Positions 7,967-16,865 are shown, numbered from the stretch's first letter. The stretch is 40,638 nt of DNA from CAUPWF01 sp036656795 (GCA_036656795.1 JAVXHR010000015.1:1-40638); one strand, 5' to 3'. Notes: generated from the sequence alone by a model not told the origin. Program-made: numbers and translations.

Positions 7967-9634
7967 ATGGAAGATTATGTGGTTTCAAAAAATTTCATAG
8001 AACAAGAAATAGAAAAAGATTTAAAAGAAGGGGTATACGATTGTGTATGTACAAGATTTCCGCCGGAGCCTAACGGCTATCTTCATATAGGACATGCAAA
8101 GTCGATTCTATTAAATTATGGGCTTGCACAAAAATATAATGGTACATTTCATATGCGTTTTGATGATACAAATCCCACAAAAGAAAAGATTGAATTTGTA
8201 GAATCGATTAAAGCGGATATTGAATGGCTTGGTGCTGATTGGGGAGAACATCTTTATTTTGCATCAGATTATTTTGACTGTATGTATGAATGTGCTGTGA
8301 AATTAATTCAAAAAGGCAAAGCATATGTGTGCGATCTTACTGCTACACAGATGCGTGAATATAGAGGAACTCTTACAGAACCGGGAAAGAACAGCCCTTA
8401 TAGAGAACGAAGTGTGGAAGAAAATTTATGCTTATTCGAAGAGATGAAAGCAGGAATTTATGAAGATGGTGCAAAAGTATTGCGGGCAAAGATTGATATG
8501 GCTTCTCCTAATATTAATATGAGAGATCCAATTATCTACCGTGTAGCACGTATGACTCATCATAATACCGGTGATAAATGGTGCATCTATCCAATGTATG
8601 ATTTTGCCCATCCAATTGAAGATGCAATTGAAAAAATCACACATTCTATCTGCACATTAGAATTTGCAGATCATAGACCATTATATGATTGGGTTGTAAG
8701 GGAGTGTGAGTTTGCTCATCCACCAAGACAGATTGAGTTTGCAAAATTGTATTTAACCAATGTGGTAACGGGAAAGCGTTATATAAAAAAATTAGTAGAA
8801 GATGGAATTGTAGATGGTTGGGATGATCCGAGGTTAGTATCCATTGCAGCATTACGCCGTCGTGGGTTTACTCCGGAATCCTTAAAGATGTTTGTGGAGT
8901 TATGTGGAGTGTCTAAAAGTCAGAGTTCTGTAGACTATGCGATGTTGGAGTATTGTATTCGTGAGGACTTAAAATTAAAAAAACCACGTATGATGGCGGT
9001 GCTAGATCCGATTAAATTAGTCATTGATAATTATCCAGAGGGAAAAGTAGAATATCTGGAGGTTATGAATAACATGGAAAATGAAGAACTGGGAGTTAGG
9101 AAAGTTCCATTTTGTCGTGAGTTATATATTGACAGAGATGATTTTATGGAAGAACCTCCTAAGAAGTATTTTCGACTTTTCCCTGGGAATGAAGTGCGTT
9201 TGATGCATGGATATTTTGTGAAATGTGAAAGCGTTGTAAAAGACGCCAAAGGGAATGTGACGGAAGTCCATTGTACCTATGATCCTGAAACGAAGTGTGG
9301 AACAGGATTTACAGGACGTAAAGTAAAAGGAACGATTCATTGGGTTCCGGCACCATTTGCAACGAAGGTTGAAGTGCGCTTTTATGAAAATATAGTGGAT
9401 GAGGAAAAAGGAGTTTATAATGAAGAGGACGGTTCATTAAATGTGAATCCAAATTCATTGGAGATAAGAAAAGAGTGTTATGTAGAACCGAGTTTTGAGG
9501 GGGCAAAGGCATATGATAGTTATCAATTTGTACGTCATGGTTACTTTTGCATAGATGCCAAAGACTCAAGACCAGATGCTTTGGTATTTAATCGTATTGT
9601 ATCACTAAAAAGTTCTTTCAAATTACCGAAATAA
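7967..9634 (+). CDS. glnS: glutaminyl-tRNA synthetase
   Basis: A 555-residue class I synthetase charging tRNA-Gln directly. The nucleotide motif PPEPNGYLHIGHAKS has HIGH at 40-43. The GlnRS-type segment DGWDDPRLVSIAALRRRGFTP and the beta-barrel anticodon-binding C-terminus are present. The second ATP motif reads VVTGKRYIKK where many GlnRS have VMSKRKL, so KMSKS is strongly diverged. Start ATG 7967 is set by GAGGAGG six bases upstream. GlnRS is patchy in Clostridia, where many species use GatCAB instead. The MocR gene follows after one base. Confidence 0.95.
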   Translation: MEDYVVSKNFIEQEIEKDLKEGVYDCVCTRFPPEPNGYLHIGHAKSILLNYGLAQKYNGTFHMRFDDTNPTKEKIEFVESIKADIEWLGADWGEHLYFASDYFDCMYECAVKLIQKGKAYVCDLTATQMREYRGTLTEPGKNSPYRERSVEENLCLFEEMKAGIYEDGAKVLRAKIDMASPNINMRDPIIYRVARMTHHNTGDKWCIYPMYDFAHPIEDAIEKITHSICTLEFADHRPLYDWVVRECEFAHPPRQIEFAKLYLTNVVTGKRYIKKLVEDGIVDGWDDPRLVSIAALRRRGFTPESLKMFVELCGVSKSQSSVDYAMLEYCIREDLKLKKPRMMAVLDPIKLVIDNYPEGKVEYLEVMNNMENEELGVRKVPFCRELYIDRDDFMEEPPKKYFRLFPGNEVRLMHGYFVKCESVVKDAKGNVTEVHCTYDPETKCGTGFTGRKVKGTIHWVPAPFATKVEVRFYENIVDEEKGVYNEEDGSLNVNPNSLEIRKECYVEPSFEGAKAYDSYQFVRHGYFCIDAKDSRPDALVFNRIVSLKSSFKLPK

Positions 9635-9635
9635 A

Positions 9636-11033
9636 ATGAACGAATTAACCATTAATCTTAATTTGAAGTCTACAACTCCATTATATGAACAACTTTATTT
9701 TTATATTAAAAATGAAATACAATTAGGCAAGATACCTCGTGGGGAACGATTGCCATCTACTAGGTCTTTGGCGGTTTATCTTGATATAAGTCGCAGTACA
9801 GTTCAACTAGCCTATGAACAGCTACAATCGGAAGGATATATTGAAACAATACCGTGTAAAGGGTTCTATGTTGCACAGATTGACATGTTGTATCATATTA
9901 CACAGGTAATAGAAGAGCCAAGACAGGGCAAAGAGGAAGAGAGAACGGATTATCAGTACGATTTTACACCTAATGGAATTGATTTGAATGGATTTCCTTA
10001 TAATACATGGAGAAAATTATCTAAAGATGTGTTGCAAGATGATAGAACGGAATTATTTCGGTTGGGAGATTCACAAGGAGAATTTCAATTGCGTCGCACC
10101 ATTTGCAATTACTTATTTCAGTCAAGAGGGGTGCATTGCAATCCGAATCAGATGATTGTAGGAGCTGGAAATGAATACCTTTTAATGCTGTTAGGTGCTA
10201 TATTGGGTCAAAATCATAAGATCGCATTTGAAAATCCAACCTATCGACAGGCGTATAAACTATTTCAAAATCTGTCCTACGAGGTGTTCGCAGTAGATAT
10301 GGATAAAAATGGAATGGAAGTATCAAAATTACGCGAGGTTGGTGCAGATATGGCATATGTTACACCGTCGCATCAATATCCATTGGGTATTGTAATGCCA
10401 ATGAAGAGGCGCATGGAATTATTGCGTTGGGCAGGAGAGCTGGAGGGACGATATATTATAGAAGATGACTATGACAGCGAGTTCCGGTATCGCGGAAAAC
10501 CAATTCCTGCATTACAAGGATATGATGTGGAGGGGAAAGTGATATATCTTGGAACCTTCTCCAAATCTATAGCGCCGGCAATTCGTATTAGCTATATGGT
10601 ATTGCCCAAACCCTTGCTTTCACTCTATCAAGAAAAAACAAAGTTCTTAAATTCGACAGTGTCTAAGGTAGATCAGATGATTGTGCAACGGTTTATAGAC
10701 GAGGGATATTATGAACGCCATTTGAATAAGACACGAGCACTTTATAAGGGCAGACATGATAAGATGCTTCTAGGTCTAAGACCATTACTTCAACGCTGCA
10801 GTATCTCAGGGGAATATGCGGGAGTACATATGTTATTAAGTTTTTGTAATGGAATGACAGAGGAAACACTAATACAGGCGGCAGAACAAGTCGGGATTAA
10901 GGTCTATGGGCTTTCTGAATATTATATGGGGGGAAAATCCCCACGAGAAGCGACGATCTTATTGGGATATGCAAATGTTACAGAAGATGAGATTACAAAA
11001 GCTATGAAAATCTTAGATAAAGTATGGCAATAA
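9636..11033 (+). CDS. MocR/PdxR-type transcriptional regulator (GntR HTH plus aminotransferase domain)
   Basis: A 465-residue fusion of a GntR winged helix (about 11-75, with GERLPSTRSLAVYLDISRST) and a fold-type I aminotransferase-like domain. K310 in TFSKSIAPAIR is the PLP-binding lysine, and D278/Y279 in IIEDDYDSEFRY contact the cofactor. Family members such as PdxR sense PLP and control vitamin B6 synthesis; others control GABA or taurine genes. No pdxST is in the window, so the target is unknown. No Shine-Dalgarno is visible and the start lies one base after the glnS stop, which suggests translational coupling. Confidence 0.88.
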   Translation: MNELTINLNLKSTTPLYEQLYFYIKNEIQLGKIPRGERLPSTRSLAVYLDISRSTVQLAYEQLQSEGYIETIPCKGFYVAQIDMLYHITQVIEEPRQGKEEERTDYQYDFTPNGIDLNGFPYNTWRKLSKDVLQDDRTELFRLGDSQGEFQLRRTICNYLFQSRGVHCNPNQMIVGAGNEYLLMLLGAILGQNHKIAFENPTYRQAYKLFQNLSYEVFAVDMDKNGMEVSKLREVGADMAYVTPSHQYPLGIVMPMKRRMELLRWAGELEGRYIIEDDYDSEFRYRGKPIPALQGYDVEGKVIYLGTFSKSIAPAIRISYMVLPKPLLSLYQEKTKFLNSTVSKVDQMIVQRFIDEGYYERHLNKTRALYKGRHDKMLLGLRPLLQRCSISGEYAGVHMLLSFCNGMTEETLIQAAEQVGIKVYGLSEYYMGGKSPREATILLGYANVTEDEITKAMKILDKVWQ

Positions 11034-11056
11034 AAAAAGCTCCTAAGAGCTTTTTT
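11032..11056. terminator. bidirectional terminator
   Basis: AAAAAAGCTC, loop CTAA (11043-11046), then GAGCTTTTTT. It lies between the MocR gene and the convergent minus-strand gene whose stop codon overlaps the T-run. Confidence 0.85.
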
Positions 11057-11300
11057 ATTGTGTTACTTCTGCGACAGGAGTGCTATCGGCAGTTTCTTTT
11101 GTAGTGTTTGGAGTTAAAGGTACATATTCACGATTCGTAATAGGCTCCAAATCATCATCTAAGTCAAAATCTTCATCTTCAAAATTGTCGGTGAATTCAT
11201 CTTCCGAATTACATTTTTTACCCTTAGAAAGATGGATAATTCCGGCAATTGCTGTACCAATGATAGCGACTCCTAATAAACGTTTTCCCCATTTAGCCAT
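11055..11300 (-). CDS. small membrane protein with acidic tail
   Basis: An 81-residue hypothetical protein. One hydrophobic segment (about 8-23, LLGVAIIGTAIAGIIHL) is followed by a basic patch and a strongly acidic stretch (SEDEFTDNFEDEDFDLDDDLEP). AAGGAG seven bases before the ATG supports the start. The N-terminus resembles YtxH-like small envelope proteins, but I cannot assign a family. It is monocistronic and convergent with the MocR gene. Confidence 0.75.
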   Translation of the reverse strand: MAKWGKRLLGVAIIGTAIAGIIHLSKGKKCNSEDEFTDNFEDEDFDLDDDLEPITNREYVPLTPNTTKETADSTPVAEVTQ

Positions 11301-11357
11301 GTCATGACTCCTTTCATCAGGTTTTAGTATAGATTATCTAATATTGTAATACTTTTT

Positions 11358-11386
11358 TTGCAAAATGAAAAGGGGTATGCTAAACT
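11358..11386 (+). promoter_or_regulatory. promoter of the cardiolipin synthase gene
   Basis: TTGCAA (11358-11363) and TAAACT (11381-11386) with a 17-base spacer. Confidence 0.65.
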
Positions 11387-11420
11387 AATTTAAAGAGATT
11401 AATAAAAGGAAGGGATATTC

Positions 11421-12980
11421 ATGGAAAATAAAACGGTAAAGAAAGCAAAAAAAGGACTGTTTAGCATTATATTTAGTAGAACAGCGTTATTAGTTATATT
11501 ACTGTTACTACAGATTAGTGGTCTTATTTATGCAATTACAATGTTAAGTGATTACTGGTTTTTATTGTATGGTGTATTTCTTGTTATTAGTGCCGCAGTT
11601 GTGATTTATATTATTAATGGTAAGGGAAATGCAGATTTCAAATTGACCTGGATTTTGTGTATCTTAATATTTTCGATTTTTGGAGTTGCCTTTTATCTAT
11701 TTGTGAAAATGCAGTTTGGAACAAGACATATTGGACAACGTTTAGGTACATTGCGTGGCGAAACAGATATGTACATGCAGCAGAATCCCAACATTATTGA
11801 ACGATTGCGTATTAGTAAGCCAGCAAATGCTAATTTAGCCTATTATATGTCACACCAGCTTAGCTTTCCGGTTTATCAGAATACAAAAGTTACTTATTTT
11901 CCATTGGGAGAAGATAAATACCAATCATTACTTTTAGATTTAGAACATGCTAAAAAGTATATATTTATGGAATACTTTATTGTAGCAAAAGGAGTGATGT
12001 GGGAACATATACTAGATATTCTGGAGCAAAAAGCCAAAACAGGTGTGGAAGTTCGCTTTATGTATGATGGTATGTGTTCTGTAGAATTACTGCCTTATAA
12101 CTATGCAAAGCAAATTCGTAAAAAAGGGATTAAATGTAAGATATTCAGTCCTATCAGACCTATATTATCAACAAAACAAAATAATAGAGACCACCGTAAG
12201 ATTTGTGTTATAGATGGAGTGACGGCATATACAGGCGGAATTAATCTGGCGGATGAATACATCAATGAAAAAGAAAGATTTGGACATTGGAAAGATACCG
12301 CTGTTCGTATCAAAGGAGATGGTGTTCAAAGTTTTACTATGATGTTCTTACAGATGTGGAATATCAATGAGAGAAAACCGGAGAATTATAAGGCATATCT
12401 AACACCAATGGCAACAGAACTTCGGAAAGAATATGGGTTTGTATTGCCATATGGGGATAGCCCACATGACAATGAGAATGTAGGGGAAGAGGTCTATTTT
12501 CATATCTTAAATCATGCCAAAAAATACGTACATATTATGACCCCTTATTTGATTTTAGATAGTGAGATGATTTCGAGCCTTACATTTGCAGCGAAGTGTG
12601 GTGTGGAAGTTATCATTATCATGCCACATATCCCGGATAAAGCATATGCATTTGCATTGGCAAAGACTTATTATGAAGAATTAATTATTGCGGGAGTTCA
12701 GATTTATGAATATACAAAGGGCTTTGTTCATGCAAAGGTTTTTGTGTCAGATGATGATACGGCAACTGTTGGAACAATTAATTTGGATTATCGAAGTTTC
12801 TACCATCATTTTGAATGTGGAGCTTTTATTTATAATAATCCGGTTGTTGATAAAATTGAACAGGATTTCCAATATACACTTAAAAAGTGCCAGAAAATAT
12901 CCCTTATGGAAGCCCGTAATCGTAAATTCACAACAAAGATATATGGGGAAGTATTACGACTGGTTGCGCCATTGATGTAA
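11421..12980 (+). CDS. cls: cardiolipin synthase
   Basis: A phospholipase D superfamily enzyme that joins two phosphatidylglycerols into cardiolipin at the membrane. Three N-terminal hydrophobic segments lie at about 18-42, 45-66 and 74-96. Two HKD motifs follow: H258-K260-D265 in DHRKICVID and H437-K439-D444 in HAKVFVSDD. GGINLADEY and GTINLDYRSF are also characteristic. The length of 519 residues is normal. AGGAAGGGA precedes the start. It appears monocistronic, as purA has its own promoter. Confidence 0.94.
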   Translation: MENKTVKKAKKGLFSIIFSRTALLVILLLLQISGLIYAITMLSDYWFLLYGVFLVISAAVVIYIINGKGNADFKLTWILCILIFSIFGVAFYLFVKMQFGTRHIGQRLGTLRGETDMYMQQNPNIIERLRISKPANANLAYYMSHQLSFPVYQNTKVTYFPLGEDKYQSLLLDLEHAKKYIFMEYFIVAKGVMWEHILDILEQKAKTGVEVRFMYDGMCSVELLPYNYAKQIRKKGIKCKIFSPIRPILSTKQNNRDHRKICVIDGVTAYTGGINLADEYINEKERFGHWKDTAVRIKGDGVQSFTMMFLQMWNINERKPENYKAYLTPMATELRKEYGFVLPYGDSPHDNENVGEEVYFHILNHAKKYVHIMTPYLILDSEMISSLTFAAKCGVEVIIIMPHIPDKAYAFALAKTYYEELIIAGVQIYEYTKGFVHAKVFVSDDDTATVGTINLDYRSFYHHFECGAFIYNNPVVDKIEQDFQYTLKKCQKISLMEARNRKFTTKIYGEVLRLVAPLM

Positions 12981-12994
12981 ATATTAAAATTCTA

Positions 12995-13023
12995 ATGACA
13001 TCTAATGGAAAGTATAGTATAAT
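12995..13023 (+). promoter_or_regulatory. promoter of purA
   Basis: ATGACA (12995-13000) and perfect TATAAT (13018-13023) with a 17-base spacer. A weak small hairpin near 13024-13041 follows in the leader. It does not match a known purine riboswitch. Confidence 0.7.
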
Positions 13024-13092
13024 TCTTAAGGTGGTCCTTAGGGATCAGGGAATGTAAATATTGAAGGAATGATAGACACAGGAGGATTTGAT

Positions 13093-14373
13093 ATGGTTAA
13101 AGCAGTTGTAGGAGCTAACTGGGGTGACGAAGGCAAAGGGAAAATCACGGATATGCTTGGAGAAAAAGCAGATATTATTATACGATTCCAAGGTGGTGCT
13201 AATGCAGGACATACGATCATTAATGACTATGGAAAATTTGCACTTCATACATTACCGTCAGGTGTATTTTACAGTCATACAACAAGTATTATAGGAAACG
13301 GTGTTGCTCTTAATATACCGGTTCTTTTTGAAGAAATACAGGAGATTATCGATAGACATGTGCCAATGCCTAAGATATTGGTGTCTGATAGGGCACAGAT
13401 GGTAATGTCATATCATATTCTTTTTGATCAATATGAAGAAGAACGATTGGGTGGAAAATCTTTTGGTTCTACTAAATCAGGAATTGCTCCATTTTATTCT
13501 GACAAATACGCAAAGATAGGTTTTCAAGTTAGTGAGTTGTTTGATGATGAATTGTTAAAAGAGAAAGTAAAGAGTATATGTGAACAAAAAAATGTATTAC
13601 TGGAACATTTATATCATAAGCCAGCAATTAAACCAGAAGATTTGTATGAAGAATTACAAGGATATAAGAAGATGATTGAACCATATATCTGTGACGTGTC
13701 TTTGTTTTTACATCAAGCGCTTAAAGACGGAAAAGACATCTTGCTAGAAGGTCAGTTGGGTTCTCTTAAGGACCCGGATCATGGAATATACCCAATGGTT
13801 ACATCGTCTTCAACATTAGCAGCATATGGTGCGATTGGGGCAGGAATACCTCCGTATGAGATTAAACAGATTATTACAGTGTGTAAAGCATATTCCAGTG
13901 CAGTAGGTGCAGGTGCATTTGTAAGTGAAATCTTTGGAGAAGAAGCAGACGAATTAAGAAATCGTGGTGGAGATGGTGGAGAATATGGTGCAACTACAGG
14001 AAGACCACGACGTATGGGCTGGTTTGATGTTGTAGCTTCACGTTATGGCTGCAGATTACAGGGAACTACTGATGTGGCATTTACTGTATTAGATGTTCTG
14101 GGGTATCTAAAGGAGATTCCGGTATGTGTAGCATATGAAATTAATGGAGAAGTGACAACAGATTTTCCTACTACATGTTTACTAGGAAAAGCAAAGCCAA
14201 TCTTTGAGACATTGCCAGGGTGGGAGTGTGATATCCGTGGAATTAAAGAGTATGAGAAACTTCCTGAAAATTGCAGGAAATATATTGAATTTGTGGAAGA
14301 AAAGATTGGGTATCCAATTACCATGATCTCTAATGGACCGGGTAGAGACGAGATTATCTATCGAGAAAAATAG
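13093..14373 (+). CDS. purA: adenylosuccinate synthetase
   Basis: A GTP-dependent enzyme that joins IMP and aspartate, the first step from IMP to AMP. ANWGDEGKGK (8-17) is the P-loop-like GTP motif with D12; H40 in GGANAGHTI is catalytic. Later motifs are visible too: SSTLAAYGAIGAGIPP, GEYGATTGRPRRMGW and ISNGPGRDE. At 426 residues it is full length. ATG 13093 is chosen because AGGAGG lies seven bases ahead; the in-frame ATG 13069 precedes that site. Confidence 0.97.
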   Translation: MVKAVVGANWGDEGKGKITDMLGEKADIIIRFQGGANAGHTIINDYGKFALHTLPSGVFYSHTTSIIGNGVALNIPVLFEEIQEIIDRHVPMPKILVSDRAQMVMSYHILFDQYEEERLGGKSFGSTKSGIAPFYSDKYAKIGFQVSELFDDELLKEKVKSICEQKNVLLEHLYHKPAIKPEDLYEELQGYKKMIEPYICDVSLFLHQALKDGKDILLEGQLGSLKDPDHGIYPMVTSSSTLAAYGAIGAGIPPYEIKQIITVCKAYSSAVGAGAFVSEIFGEEADELRNRGGDGGEYGATTGRPRRMGWFDVVASRYGCRLQGTTDVAFTVLDVLGYLKEIPVCVAYEINGEVTTDFPTTCLLGKAKPIFETLPGWECDIRGIKEYEKLPENCRKYIEFVEEKIGYPITMISNGPGRDEIIYREK

Positions 14374-14395
14374 TAGCAGATAAAATAAAGATAAC

Positions 14396-14444
14396 AATAT
14401 AAAAGGAGAACCGTTTTCATGTGAAACGGTTCTCCTTTTATATT
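14396..14444. terminator. bidirectional terminator
   Basis: A perfect 21-bp inverted repeat (14396-14416 with 14424-14444) and a 7-base loop lie between convergent purA and asnA. A-rich left and T-rich right arm ends serve both directions. Confidence 0.9.
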
Positions 14445-14480
14445 GTCTTAAGATAGGTACTGACTTAGATATGCAGTGAC

Positions 14481-15491
14481 TTAAAGTAGTTGGATTCCCT
14501 GCTCTGTTGCATATGTAAAGACCTCATCCGGCCACGTAGAAGACTGCACTTCTCCAATGTGAGCTTTTCTAAGATAGAACATGCAGATACGGGATTGGCC
14601 AATACCACCACCTACAGTGTAGGGAAGTTCTCCGGCTAATAGGGAACGCTGAAATTCTAATTTGACACGATCTTCACATCCGGAGATTGCTAATTGATGT
14701 TGCAATGCACATTCATCTACGCGAATACCCATGGAGGATAATTCTAATGCGATATCTAGTATCGGATAATATACAATGATATCTCCATTTAGTTCCCAAT
14801 CATCATAATCGGGAGCGCGACCATCGTGTGGTTTCCCAGAGGCTAATATTTTTCCGATTTGGGAGATGAATACGGCTTTTTTAGATTTGGCAATGTTGTA
14901 TTCGCGTTCTTTTGGTGTGCAACCCGGATAGAGATTCTCTAATTCTTGGGATGTAATAAATGTAATCTCATCAGGGAGAATTGGCTCAATATAATTATAG
15001 CGTCTTGCCATATATTCTTCGGTTTCTTTTAAAGAAGCATATACTTTACGCACGGTATATTCAAGCGTTTCGGTATTGCGTTCTTCTTTGGAAATAATCT
15101 TTTCCCAGTCCCATTGATCCACATAAATAGAATGAATATTATCAGTATCTTCATCTCTTCGTATGGCACTCATATCTGTATAGAGTCCTTCGCCGGAGTG
15201 AAAGTCATACCGTTTTAGTGCATATCGTTTCCATTTCGCAAGAGAATGTACAATCTCTACTGCATCATCATTTTGTTCTTTAATGCCAAAAGAAACAGGG
15301 CGTTCTACACCGTTAAGATTGTCATTTAATCCAGATTCTGGTTTTACAAATAAGGGCGCTGACACACGGGTGAGATGCAATGATTTTGCGAGGGAACGTT
15401 CAAAGTGGTCCTTTACTTCTTTGATTCCCATTTCAGTTTCACGAATTGATAATGGGGCATGATAATTAGTTGGTATAATCAGATGATCCAT
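14481..15491 (-). CDS. asnA: aspartate--ammonia ligase
   Basis: Ammonia-dependent asparagine synthetase, a class II synthetase-like enzyme of 336 residues (E. coli AsnA is 330). The ATP-binding segment GGGIGQSRICMFYLRKAHIGE near the C-terminus is diagnostic, as is the N-terminal LSIRETEMGIKEVK region. Start ATG 15491 (minus) has GAGGAG nine bases upstream; a longer in-frame reading adds 32 residues without homology-like character. It converges on purA, which also uses aspartate. No T-box was found upstream. Confidence 0.95.
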   Translation of the reverse strand: MDHLIIPTNYHAPLSIRETEMGIKEVKDHFERSLAKSLHLTRVSAPLFVKPESGLNDNLNGVERPVSFGIKEQNDDAVEIVHSLAKWKRYALKRYDFHSGEGLYTDMSAIRRDEDTDNIHSIYVDQWDWEKIISKEERNTETLEYTVRKVYASLKETEEYMARRYNYIEPILPDEITFITSQELENLYPGCTPKEREYNIAKSKKAVFISQIGKILASGKPHDGRAPDYDDWELNGDIIVYYPILDIALELSSMGIRVDECALQHQLAISGCEDRVKLEFQRSLLAGELPYTVGGGIGQSRICMFYLRKAHIGEVQSSTWPDEVFTYATEQGIQLL

Positions 15492-15692
15492 ACAGTCACT
15501 CTCCTCTTTCAAAATTAGAGTAATTGTATCATATTTTCTTAAGAATTGCATTATAAAACATTTATATATTTGACATAGGTTGGTCACATTTCTTCGCTAT
15601 ACTTAATCTGTAACACCAAAAGAGGTCTATTTTGAGGGAAGTAGTCATATAATAATAAAGTCGGGATTTGACAAAGAAATGGAGGTATTATT

Positions 15693-15854
15693 ATGCAACA
15701 GAATAATTTTGACAACAATCAGGAGATAATATCGATGGAAGAATATCTGAGTAAACGACAAAGGATAAGGGAAAAAGAACAACAAAGAAATTGCAAGAGA
15801 GGGATAACTAAAGAGACTAGTGCTGCTGTGATGTTAGCAGAGCTATATGTATAA
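15693..15854 (+). CDS. 53-residue hypothetical protein
   Basis: A short gene with a strong ribosome site (GGAGGT, six bases before the ATG) and a clean TAA. The product begins MQQNNFDNNQEIISMEEYLS, is followed by a basic stretch rich in K, R and Q (KRQRIREKEQQR), one Cys, and ends AVMLAELYV. No signal peptide or membrane segment is seen. I recognise no family. A CATATAATAATA sequence at about 15644-15655 may be the -10, but no good -35 accompanies it. It could be a small regulatory or spore-related peptide; that is a guess. Confidence 0.55.
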   Translation: MQQNNFDNNQEIISMEEYLSKRQRIREKEQQRNCKRGITKETSAAVMLAELYV

Positions 15855-15895
15855 AAAACTTATGTAAAAAAAAGAGGAGATGCCTTTAGATAGCA

Positions 15896-16123
15896 TTAGT
15901 TACATGTATCGTTATGGTGATCCTCGTCCTTTGTCCTAGTGAGCTTATAAAACATAGAATAAGCGTAGAGCAATACCGGTATTAGAATAGTTCCGGCAAT
16001 AGATGCTTTTAATAGACCCATTGACTTGGTATGATCAATAAAAGCAAATATTAAGGTACTTAGATATAGACCGGCTAACAGTAAGACACCGAGGATAGCC
16101 AGTGTTCGTTTTGATTTTTTCAT
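15896..16123 (-). CDS. small two-segment membrane protein
   Basis: A 75-residue hypothetical protein with two hydrophobic segments (about 8-28 and 36-58) joined by a short polar loop (DHTKSMG), and a polar, His/Asp-rich tail (KDEDHHNDTCN). AAGGA lies seven bases before the start. It has a very good promoter (16156-16184). The tail could bind metal, but nothing proves it. No family recognised. It converges on the 53-codon gene. Confidence 0.75.
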   Translation of the reverse strand: MKKSKRTLAILGVLLLAGLYLSTLIFAFIDHTKSMGLLKASIAGTILIPVLLYAYSMFYKLTRTKDEDHHNDTCN

Positions 16124-16155
16124 AGTGATTTCCTTTTCTTATATATGATATATTT

Positions 16156-16184
16156 ATTATATATAAAATTATAGTAAATTGCAA
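16156..16184 (-). promoter_or_regulatory. promoter of the minus-strand small membrane gene
   Basis: On the minus strand, TTGCAA (16179-16184) and perfect TATAAT (16156-16161) with a 17-base spacer. Confidence 0.75.
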
Positions 16185-16225
16185 TTATATATGAACGCAT
16201 ATTACATGAGTTTTACAATTTTGTT

Positions 16226-16258
16226 AGAGAGATGTTCCGATGGAGGGGACATCTCTCT
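16226..16258. repeat. inverted repeat of uncertain role
   Basis: A 10-bp perfect inverted repeat (AGAGAGATGT at 16226-16235 with ACATCTCTCT at 16249-16258) lies between two divergent promoters. It has no T-tract on either side and no gene ends here, so a terminator role is doubtful. Confidence 0.5.
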
Positions 16259-16297
16259 TCATTTGTAGCAGGAATATAGAATGTTGTAATTTTAGAT

Positions 16298-16326
16298 TTG
16301 AAAAAATCTGGAAAATAAGATATACT
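16298..16326 (+). promoter_or_regulatory. promoter of the SEC-C protein gene
   Basis: TTGAAA (16298-16303) and TATACT (16321-16326) with a 17-base spacer. Confidence 0.75.
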
Positions 16327-16364
16327 AAACCCAGCAACGAAAATAGATGAAGGAGTATATTACT

Positions 16365-16865
16365 ATGACATTATTAGAAACATGGAGAAAAGATGCGTAT
16401 TCAGAAGATATGGACAAGGGCGAATTACAACAATTTTGGAGTTCTTACTTTAAGATAGAACAAGAAATTTACGAACAATTATTGGAACAGCCGGAAGTGG
16501 AAGTATCTGGAACGGTAAAAGAATTAGCTGAGAAGTACGGACAAGAAGTATTTACAATGACGGGATTCTTAGATGGTATTAATGAAAGTTTGAAAACTCC
16601 AAATCCAATTGAAGAGATGAACGAAGATACAGTCGTGAGTCTTGCATATGACAAGGAATTATTGTACAAAAACATGGTAGATGCAAAGGCAGATTGGTTA
16701 TATGAATTACCACAGTGGGATACTATCTTTGAACCTGACAAGAAAAAAGCACTTTATAAAGAACAAAAAGCATCAGGTACTATTCGCAAGGAGCAGAAGA
16801 TAGGAAGAAATGATCCATGTCCTTGTGGGAGTGGGAAAAAATATAAAAAATGTTGTGGTAGATAA
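16365..16865 (+). CDS. SEC-C zinc-binding domain protein
   Basis: A 166-residue cytoplasmic protein. The last 21 residues are a SEC-C motif (IGRNDPCPCGSGKKYKKCC), the zinc-binding tail that lets SecA contact SecB and ribosomes. It also occurs on many unrelated small proteins. The preceding 140 residues are acidic and helical and I do not recognise the fold. It is not SecA. ATG 16365 is preferred, with AAGGAG nine bases upstream, over ATG 16347. Its stop overlaps the start of the next gene by one base (TAATG), so the two are coupled. Confidence 0.85.
   Translation: MTLLETWRKDAYSEDMDKGELQQFWSSYFKIEQEIYEQLLEQPEVEVSGTVKELAEKYGQEVFTMTGFLDGINESLKTPNPIEEMNEDTVVSLAYDKELLYKNMVDAKADWLYELPQWDTIFEPDKKKALYKEQKASGTIRKEQKIGRNDPCPCGSGKKYKKCCGR

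Noticed and set aside
13024..13060. Small stem in the purA leader as a purine or other riboswitch
   Set aside because: The leader is too short, the stem is weak, and no conserved purine-aptamer loops or terminator are present.
15492..15560. Minus-strand promoter of asnA
   Set aside because: TATAAT and TACAAT sequences occur, but no -35 of acceptable quality sits 16-18 bases away, so no feature was called.
15570..15603. TTGACA (15570) and TATACT (15598) as a plus-strand promoter for the 53-codon gene
   Set aside because: The spacer is 22 bases, too long for sigma-A.
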